Source: Anoxybacter fermentans
GTDB lineage: Bacteria; Bacillota; Halanaerobiia; DY22613
NCBI RefSeq assembly: GCF_003991135.1
Contig: NZ_CP016379.1
Coordinates: 1,054,001-1,118,000 of the forward strand
Length of the DNA: 64,000 nt
Reading direction: 5' to 3'
Position 1 is the stretch's first letter; each line of letters opens with the position of its first letter. The position numbers and the translations under genes were made by a program. This document shows positions 58,539 through 64,000 of the stretch, piece after piece. The notes under the pieces are model-generated. The model saw nothing but the letters and a program-made list of their open reading frames with translations, searched no databases and was not told where the DNA came from.

Positions 58539-59861
58539 ATGATTCAAAAAATGTCAAACTTTTTTGTAAAGTTGGTACAAAAGTATTTACCTGATCCATT
58601 TATCTTTGCAGTGCTCCTGACATTTATTGTTTTTGTGATGGGTTTGGTTTTTACGGATAGTGGGTTTATGGGTATGATTCAGCATTGGAGTGATGGATTC
58701 TGGAAACTTCTCACTTTCTCTATGCAGATGTGTTTAATTTTAATTACCGGCCATGCTTTAGCCAGCTCACCTATAGTTAAAAAATTTCTTAAAAAGATTG
58801 CTGACAGATGTTCCTCACCAGGAAAAGCTATTTTGATAACTTCCGTAGTAGCTTTAATAGCATCCTGGATTCACTGGGGCTTCGGATTGGTAACAGGTGC
58901 TCTGTTAGCAAAAGAGATAGCTAAAAAAGTTAAAGGTGTAGATTATCCTCTGCTTATTGCCAGTGCTTATATTGGTTTTCTGGTCTGGCATGGTGGGCTT
59001 TCCGGTTCGGCACCTTTAGCAGTAGCTACTCCTAATCATGTAAACGAAGCATTGATAGGAATTATTCCAACTTCTCAGACAATATTTGCTCCATTTAATT
59101 TAATCATTGTTATTGTGCTCATTATAATTATGCCTTTTGTTAACAGAGCAATGATGCCAAAAAAAGAAGATGTAATAGAAATTGACCCAGCTCTTTTAGA
59201 AGAAAAAAGCAAAATATATCAGGCTGCTGCATCAGAAATGACTCCTGCGGAAAGATTGGAAAATAGTAAGATCATCTCTTACATAATTGGTGGTATGGGA
59301 TTGATTTATATAATTTACTATTTTACTACTAATGGTTTTAGCCTGAATTTAAATATTTTAAACTTCACTTTCCTCTTTGTTGGAATCCTGCTTCACCAAA
59401 CTCCTATTCGCTATGTAAAAGCTGTTGGAGAAGCTGTAAAAGGAGCAGGGGGAATTATCCTTCAGTTCCCATTCTATGCTGGTATTATGGGAATGATGGT
59501 AGGTTCAGGACTTGCTGCCATGATATCCAACTGGTTTGTAAGTATTTCTAATAAGTATACTTTTCCACTTTTCACTTTCTTGAGTGCTGGAATTATAAAC
59601 TTTTTTGTACCATCTGGCGGCGGCCAATGGGCAGTACAGGCTCCTATTATGTTACCCGCAGGTATTGAGCTGGGTGTTCCTGCAGCTAAGACGGTTATGG
59701 CTGTAGCCTGGGGTGATGCCTGGACAAATATGGTCCAGCCTTTCTGGGCTCTGCCTGCTTTAGGTATTGCCGGGTTAAACGCCAAAGATATCATGGGTTA
59801 TTGTGTAGTTGCTATGTTAATCTCCGGAATCTTTATCAGCCTGGGATTAATTTTTCTCTAA
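58539..59861 (+). CDS. atoE: AtoE-family short-chain fatty acid transporter
   Basis: 440 aa with about ten or more membrane segments. The family-typical KYLPDPFIFAVLLTFIVFV N-terminus, SWIHWGFGLVTGALLAKEIA and FFVPSGGGQWAVQAPIMLP are present. It probably moves short-chain acids such as butyrate or acetoacetate across the membrane, useful for a fermenter. AAAAGGAGGGAG before ATG 58539. Confidence 0.88.
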   Translation: MIQKMSNFFVKLVQKYLPDPFIFAVLLTFIVFVMGLVFTDSGFMGMIQHWSDGFWKLLTFSMQMCLILITGHALASSPIVKKFLKKIADRCSSPGKAILITSVVALIASWIHWGFGLVTGALLAKEIAKKVKGVDYPLLIASAYIGFLVWHGGLSGSAPLAVATPNHVNEALIGIIPTSQTIFAPFNLIIVIVLIIIMPFVNRAMMPKKEDVIEIDPALLEEKSKIYQAAASEMTPAERLENSKIISYIIGGMGLIYIIYYFTTNGFSLNLNILNFTFLFVGILLHQTPIRYVKAVGEAVKGAGGIILQFPFYAGIMGMMVGSGLAAMISNWFVSISNKYTFPLFTFLSAGIINFFVPSGGGQWAVQAPIMLPAGIELGVPAAKTVMAVAWGDAWTNMVQPFWALPALGIAGLNAKDIMGYCVVAMLISGIFISLGLIFL

Positions 59862-59868
59862 TAAAGAC

Positions 59869-59900
59869 AAACCTCTCCAAATGCTGGAGAGGTTTATTAA
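59869..59900 (+). terminator. Terminator after atoE
   Basis: AAACCTCTCCA / TGGAGAGGTTT stem, loop AATGC, then a T-rich tail. Confidence 0.85.
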
Positions 59901-59966
59901 TTTTGAAGGATTTTTTTCTCAAGAGAAGAATTATGTAATATAACTATCTTGAGGGGATGACTTGAA

Positions 59967-60596
59967 GTGAAAATTAAAATTAGCATTATCCCAATAATGT
60001 TATTGATTCTCCTCTGGATTCTCAGCCCACAACTTAAAGCTGTAAGTATCATAGAAGATGAATGGATTAAAGTTATAACTGCTAATAAAGAGAAACTTGC
60101 CAATTCTCCCGATGATATCAAGGCCAGATTCAGATTGGCCGTCGCCTATGCTAATTTGGGTGATTTAAAAAGTGCAATGAATGAGTTAAAAAATTTGCAA
60201 AAATTAGATGGAAAGAAAATGACTCGTGAAATTATTAGAGAATATGAGTTAGAGTATAAAAAAAACACGGAAAATTTATTTACCTTAAATTATCTCGCTT
60301 TTGCTTATTATGCTAACGGTCAGTTCAACAAATCTAAAATTTTCTTCCAAAAAATTATCGAATTGGATGCTGAAAATATTTGGGCATACAACTATTTGGC
60401 TCTTGTTCAGGGAATTTTAGAAGATTATGATGAGGCTATTAAAACATTAAAAAAAGCAATAAAGATTGAGAAAAATAACTACACCTATTTGATTCTTGGT
60501 TTAATTTATTATCAAAAAGGACAGTTGTTTAAGGCAATGTGGTATATGGGAAAATCAGGAAATATTGGGTTGGACTTTTTAAATGATGAATCATAA
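59967..60596 (+). CDS. Secreted or anchored TPR protein
   Basis: 209 aa. Signal/anchor at the N-terminus (SIIPIMLLILLWILSPQL), then TPR-like helical pairs (ARFRLAVAYANLGDLKSAMN, TLNYLAFAYYANGQFNKSKI, AYNYLALVQGILEDYDEAIK, TYLILGLIYYQKGQLFKAMW). A protein-protein scaffold outside the membrane; partner unknown. GTG start with GAGGGGATGA upstream. Confidence 0.75.
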   Translation: MKIKISIIPIMLLILLWILSPQLKAVSIIEDEWIKVITANKEKLANSPDDIKARFRLAVAYANLGDLKSAMNELKNLQKLDGKKMTREIIREYELEYKKNTENLFTLNYLAFAYYANGQFNKSKIFFQKIIELDAENIWAYNYLALVQGILEDYDEAIKTLKKAIKIEKNNYTYLILGLIYYQKGQLFKAMWYMGKSGNIGLDFLNDES

Positions 60597-60720
60597 TATT
60601 AAACAGATTTTAAAACCCAGTTTAAGAGGGGAGAAGAAATTATATCTTTTCCTTAAGCATTATCGATAAACAAAATTCAAAAGGAGTTTATAGGTGAAGA
60701 GAACATTTCTATTAAATATA

Positions 60721-60756
60721 GGGGGCCGAATGATAACTGTTTCGGACCCTTTTTTA
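60721..60756 (+). terminator. Terminator in the 60597-60965 gap
   Basis: GGGGCCGAA / TTCGGACCC stem (one mismatch), then TTTTTT. It lies 125 bp after the TPR gene and just before the element. A short GTG ORF at 60694 with a good ribosome site runs through it but looks accidental. Confidence 0.65.
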
Positions 60757-60766
60757 ATTTATGAAA

Positions 60767-60877
60767 GATTTTACTGCAAAAAGCTAATTTTTTGCTTCAT
60801 AAAGAAATTCTTCGAACCTTAGATGGTTTAACGAAAAATTTCTATGGTACTCAAAATTAGCTTTTTGCAGTATAACC
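60767..60877 (+). mobile_element. MITE-like element, minimal form (forward)
   Basis: 111 bp, direct repeats ATGAAA (60761-60766 and 60878-60883). Only the stem arms remain: ACTGCAAAAAGCTAATTTT / AAAATTAGCTTTTTGCAGT, with the tip AACC TTAGAT GGTT. Shows the smallest form of the family. Confidence 0.88.
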
Positions 60878-60902
60878 ATGAAAAGATTAAATTAACTCTT
60901 TT

Positions 60903-60940
60903 GCACACTGAGCTAGCCTATTACATAGTATAGTGTGTGA
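60903..60940 (+). promoter_or_regulatory. Nested hairpin ahead of the ABC importer
   Basis: CACACT / AGTGTG outer stem and CTAT / ATAG inner stem, about 10-15 nt before the ribosome site GGAGGTG. No riboswitch pattern (for example thiamine) is visible. Confidence 0.35.
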
Positions 60941-60965
60941 ATAATTTTCTGGAGGTGTTTTGAAT

Positions 60966-61958
60966 ATGAACCGTTTATTTGTTTTTACCCTTACAATTTT
61001 ACTCCTATTTATGACCGGTGCAGCGTATGCAGAAGAGTTAATTAAGGTCAGGTTATGTGAAGTGGTTCATTCTATATTTTACGTACCCCAATACATAGCC
61101 TTTAATTTAGGGTATTTTGAAGATGAAAAATTAAATGTTGAATTAAGTACAGCCTGGGGCGGTGATAAGGCTGCTACTGCCCTCATAACCAATGCCTGTG
61201 ATATTGCACTCATTGGTCCTGAAACAACCATTTATATTTACAAACAGGGGGCAGAAAACTATCTGGTTAATTTTGCCCAGTTAACAAATCGGGCTGGCTC
61301 TTTCCTATTAGCACGCAAACCCATGCCTGACTTTACCTGGGAAGATGTAAGGGGTAAAGTTATTGTTGGTAACCGCCCTGGTGGAGCACCGCAAATGGTT
61401 TTAGAATGGGTTTTAAAGAGACACGGAATTATTCCACAAAAAGACGTTAAAATTATTACCAATCTTGACTTTACCGCCAATGCAGGTGCCTTTTCTGGTG
61501 GGCTGGGTGACTTTGTTCAGTTATTTGAACCCAGTGCATCCCGCCTGGAAAGTGAGAAAGTAGGTTATGTGGTTGCATCGTTAGGTGCATCAGCAGATCC
61601 TGTTCCTTACACTGTTTATATAGCTCGAAAAAAGTATATTGAGGAAAATCCAGAGATCATTCAAAAATTTACTAATGCTATTTATCGTGCTCAGAAGTGG
61701 GTTTACAGTCACTCTATAGATGAAATTACAAATACTATACAATCCTTTTTCCCTGATACTGATCCTGAACTTCTTTATAGTGTAGTCAAAAGATATTTAG
61801 AACAGGATACCTGGGCTCATAATCCCATTCTAACTAAAGAAGTATTTGATCACTGGCAGGATATCGTTATCGAAGCAGGAGTATTGGACGAAAAAGCTCC
61901 ATATGAAGTTTTGGTAAATACCATTTTTGCGAAAAAAGCAGTAGAAATGATTCAATAA
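60966..61958 (+). CDS. ABC importer substrate-binding protein (SsuA/THI5-like)
   Basis: About 330 aa. Signal peptide (FVFTLTILLLFMTGAAYAEE), then the NMT1/THI5-like fold: VPQYIAFNLGYFEDEKLNVE, ACDIALIGPETTIY, VGNRPGGAPQMVLEWVLKR. Ligands in this family include sulfonates, thiamine precursors and riboflavin; none can be chosen here. ATG 60966 has GGAGGTG 9-10 nt upstream; the in-frame TTG at 60960 is closer than usual. Confidence 0.85.
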   Translation: MNRLFVFTLTILLLFMTGAAYAEELIKVRLCEVVHSIFYVPQYIAFNLGYFEDEKLNVELSTAWGGDKAATALITNACDIALIGPETTIYIYKQGAENYLVNFAQLTNRAGSFLLARKPMPDFTWEDVRGKVIVGNRPGGAPQMVLEWVLKRHGIIPQKDVKIITNLDFTANAGAFSGGLGDFVQLFEPSASRLESEKVGYVVASLGASADPVPYTVYIARKKYIEENPEIIQKFTNAIYRAQKWVYSHSIDEITNTIQSFFPDTDPELLYSVVKRYLEQDTWAHNPILTKEVFDHWQDIVIEAGVLDEKAPYEVLVNTIFAKKAVEMIQ

Positions 61959-62013
61959 GATTGACAGAAAGGATGGTGATATTATTTATAAAGTAGAATT
62001 AAAAAACGTAGGA

Positions 62014-62748
62014 ATGAAATATTTAACCAGAGAAGGAGAGACAGAAGCAATTAGAGATCTTAATCTAACCATTAAAGAAAATGAATTCATCAGCATAGTG
62101 GGACCAAGCGGTTGTGGTAAAAGTACGATCCTTTCTTTAATTTCAGGCTTGATTAAAGCAACATCAGGAGAAATTTATATTGATGGTGAATTGGTCTCAG
62201 GTATAAATAGCAAAGTAGGCTATATGCTTCAGGAAGATTATCTATATGAATGGAGGACCATTTATAAAAATGCTATTCTGGGTTTGGAAGTACAGAATAA
62301 ACTGACTCCTGAAAACTGTGCAAAGACCAGAGAATTGTTGCAAAAATACGGACTTAAAGGATTTGAAGATTATTATCCAAATCAACTTTCAGGAGGAATG
62401 CGCCAAAGAGCAGCACTAATTCGTACTCTGGCTATTGATCCTGAAATCCTCCTTTTAGATGAACCATTTTCAGCTCTTGACTATCAAACCAAATTAAGTA
62501 TGGAAGATGAGATGTATCTGATTTTAAGGGAACAAAAGAAAACAGTTATTCTGGTAACACATGATATTGCAGAAGCAATAAGTGTTTCCAATAGAGTAGT
62601 TATTCTGACTAAACGCCCAGCATCTATAAAGAGAATTGTAGAGATAGATTTTGAAGATCCAGACCTGACCCCAATTAAAAAACGGGAGATACCCAGATTC
62701 CAGAGATATTTCAATATTATCTGGGAGGAGCTGGATATCCATGTCTAA
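62014..62748 (+). CDS. ABC importer ATPase (SsuB-like)
   Basis: 244 aa from ATG 62014. Walker A VGPSGCGKSTILSLISG, Q-loop GYMLQEDYLYEWR, signature LSGGMRQRAALIRTLA, Walker B ILLLDEPFSALDY, H-loop VTHDIAEAI. The family's first strand (YKVELKNVGMKYLTREG) lies upstream in the same frame, with no ATG/GTG/TTG, so the true start may be ATT 61984 with AAAGGA 10 nt before it. Overlaps the permease gene by 8 nt. Confidence 0.88.
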   Translation: MKYLTREGETEAIRDLNLTIKENEFISIVGPSGCGKSTILSLISGLIKATSGEIYIDGELVSGINSKVGYMLQEDYLYEWRTIYKNAILGLEVQNKLTPENCAKTRELLQKYGLKGFEDYYPNQLSGGMRQRAALIRTLAIDPEILLLDEPFSALDYQTKLSMEDEMYLILREQKKTVILVTHDIAEAISVSNRVVILTKRPASIKRIVEIDFEDPDLTPIKKREIPRFQRYFNIIWEELDIHV

Positions 62749-63595
62749 GCTCAAAAATTGGATTACGGCTTGGCTGAAAAAGGGAGCAGTAACTGAAGAA
62801 CATGCACAATATTTGAAAAAACAGAGGCTGCGTGATTTAAGTATTCTTATACTTCAAATTTTTATCCTGATTGCATTTTTTTTCTTATGGGAATTAGCTG
62901 CCAGATATAAACTAATCAATTCCTTTATAACCAGCCAACCAACCAGAATATGGGTCACATTAGCCAAAATGGTTATTAAAGGCGATTTGTGGACACATAT
63001 CTGGGTCACCGTATCTGAAACAGTTATAGGATTTCTATCAGGAACACTAATAGGTGCGATTGTTGCTATAGCACTCTGGTGGTCTGATTATCTCTCTCAA
63101 CTTCTTGAACCTTATATTGTGGTTTTAAATGCTATTCCCAAAGTTGCATTGGGTCCTATATTTATCATCTGGTTATCTAATGATACTCCTGCTATAATTG
63201 CAATGGCTCTTGCCATATCAGTTATTGTTACAATCATGACTTTACATAATGGATTTATGGAAGTTGAGGAAAACAAGATCAAATTACTTCTAACTTTTGG
63301 TGCAACCAAATTTCAGATTCTTAAAAAAGTTATTCTACCAGCCAGTTTACCTACTTTTTTCTCTGCTTTAAAAATCAATGTTGGCTTATCTCTGGTTGGA
63401 ACTATCGTTGGAGAGTTTCTGGTTTCTAAAGCTGGTCTCGGATATCTTATTATCTATGGGGGACAGGTATTTAACTTAAGCCTGGTTATGTCCAGTGTAT
63501 TAATTCTTTGCATTGTAGCATTTTTGATGTACTATATTATTGCTTTATTAGAAAAATGGGTCGTTAAATGGAATACCAATAGTAAAACAGAATAA
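62741..63595 (+). CDS. ABC importer permease (SsuC-like)
   Basis: 284 aa with about six membrane segments; the cytoplasmic loop that contacts the ATPase is visible (LLLTFGATKFQILKKVILPA). FLFLWELAARYKL, AIPKVALGPIFIIWL and the LSLVGTIVGEFLVSKAGLGY region are typical of SsuC/TauC permeases. With the two genes before it this makes a complete importer. GGAGGAG upstream of ATG 62741. Confidence 0.92.
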   Translation: MSKLKNWITAWLKKGAVTEEHAQYLKKQRLRDLSILILQIFILIAFFFLWELAARYKLINSFITSQPTRIWVTLAKMVIKGDLWTHIWVTVSETVIGFLSGTLIGAIVAIALWWSDYLSQLLEPYIVVLNAIPKVALGPIFIIWLSNDTPAIIAMALAISVIVTIMTLHNGFMEVEENKIKLLLTFGATKFQILKKVILPASLPTFFSALKINVGLSLVGTIVGEFLVSKAGLGYLIIYGGQVFNLSLVMSSVLILCIVAFLMYYIIALLEKWVVKWNTNSKTE

Positions 63596-63597
63596 AT

Positions 63598-63640
63598 AAA
63601 TGCCTAATGGAGTTAATTCCCATTAGGCATTTATTTTTAT
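63598..63640 (+). terminator. Terminator after the ABC importer
   Basis: Perfect 13-bp stem AAATGCCTAATGG / CCATTAGGCATTT with an 8-nt loop, then ATTTTTATTT. Confidence 0.9.
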
Positions 63641-63713
63641 TTAAAAAATCACCGTTTTTTATAGGAATATTAAATTAGTATTTTGGAAAGGTATGAATTA
63701 GGAGGCATTAAAA

Positions 63714-63842
63714 ATGAAAACTATAGAACTTTATAAAGAAATTGAAAATCTGCACACATAAATGGTTCAGTCTTATATGATAAACGAGTTTGAAAATACA
63801 ATTAAATTAAGTAAAAAATTAAATCTTAACATTTATAAATGA
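63714..63842 (+). pseudogene. Spo0E-like phosphatase, broken
   Basis: AGGAGG (63700-63705) precedes ATG 63714. The frame reads IELYKEIENLHT, an in-frame TAA (63759-63761), then MVQSYMINEFENTIKLSKKL and NLNIYK to TGA. The pattern IExL...(F/L)xxTIxLSxxLx..IY matches Spo0E-type aspartyl-phosphate phosphatases, with the key Asp of SxxLD replaced by Asn. The final TGA takes GA from the inserted element. Very short, so the family call is moderate. Confidence 0.45.
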
Positions 63843-64000
63843 TTAAATTCAAAAAACTAATTTTGAGTGCCATAGAAATTTTTCGTTAAACTATCTTAGT
63901 AAGATTTCAATCGAAATAAAACCTCATCACAGAATGTAATGAGCTAATCAAGTCATTGAAATCGAATTATGAAGCGAAAAATTAGCTTTTTACAGTAAAA
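63841..64000 (-). mobile_element. MITE-like element (reverse), cut by window end
   Basis: Left end GATTAAATTCAAAAAACTAA, then AGAAATTTTTCGTTAAACTA, one head hairpin remnant (CTCATCACAGAATGTAATGAG) and the right arm AAAATTAGCTTTTTACAGTAAAA running to the last base. The first head hairpin is mostly deleted. The right target duplication would lie outside. Confidence 0.8.

Noticed and set aside
60694-60822. 42-aa ORF with GTG start and AAAAGGAG
   Set aside because: It crosses a likely terminator and ends inside a repeat element, so it is probably accidental; a leader peptide cannot be fully excluded.
60597-60965. Thiamine or other riboswitch before the SsuA/THI5-like importer
   Set aside because: No CTGAGA or other conserved aptamer core is seen; the space is filled by a terminator, a minimal element and a small hairpin.

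Overview
The window is AT-rich DNA from a low-G+C, Gram-positive-type anaerobe. Almost every gene lies on the + strand. The gene set is of the spore-forming Clostridia/Halanaerobiales kind: SpoIIP, SpoIVA, YIEGIA, DUF3189, a SpoVK-like AAA protein, AbrB and a broken Spo0E-like ORF, together with an IspH-ribosomal protein S1 fusion, FabK, FapR, Hfq and LL-diaminopimelate aminotransferase. Halanaerobiales (for example Anoxybacter-like) is my best guess; it is an inference from gene content only.

Layout. 1-7.2 kb: fatty-acid operon fapR(3' end)-plsX-fabH-fabK-fabD-fabG-acpP | fabF-rnc. plsX carries a one-base frameshift. 7.4-16.6 kb: an unknown membrane-anchored protein, cmk-plsC, ispH-rpsA fusion, then DUF1614-spoIIP-YIEGIA-YIEGIA partner-two DUF3189 genes. 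16.6-24.9 kb: DUF512 radical SAM-der-plsY-gpsA behind a FapR-type operator, then spoIVA and hup, now separated by a complete ISL3-family insertion sequence with an 8-bp target duplication. 25-29 kb: TrkA and TrkH potassium uptake genes, with two small DUF1540 genes on the minus strand between them. 29-36.7 kb: a soluble chemoreceptor, an RNA methyltransferase, a pseudouridine synthase, a two-HTH regulator, an M42 peptidase, pgsA and a secreted LPP20-like protein. 37-43.7 kb: a tightly coupled three-gene cassette (degenerate DNA methyltransferase-like protein, unknown 245-aa protein, 1310-aa BrxC/PglY-like ATPase), bracketed by two copies of a dispersed element. This is the best candidate for an undescribed defence-type system. 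44-46.5 kb: a cupin gene with a Crp/Fnr-type promoter, and a TetR regulator with a split permease and three operator-like palindromes. 46.7-53 kb: dGTPase-like protein, AbrB, MCP, truncated DUF2202, YjbQ, hemB. 53-58.4 kb: spoVK-like, GTPase, small UbiA-like membrane protein, hfq, dapF, dapL. 58.5-63.6 kb: AtoE-type transporter, TPR protein and a complete ABC importer of the SsuABC/THI5 type. The window ends in a Spo0E-like pseudogene cut by another repeat.

The most striking non-genic feature is a family of 13 dispersed palindromic elements (MITE-like). They carry terminal inverted repeats of the form GATTAAACTGCAAAAAGC, and most sit in 6-8 bp direct repeats. There are long (about 210-222 bp), short (134-135 bp) and minimal (111 bp) classes. 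The long class carries two extra hairpins whose loops keep the bases TCCT. Several copies have inserted exactly at stop codons. No transposase with matching ends is present in the window.
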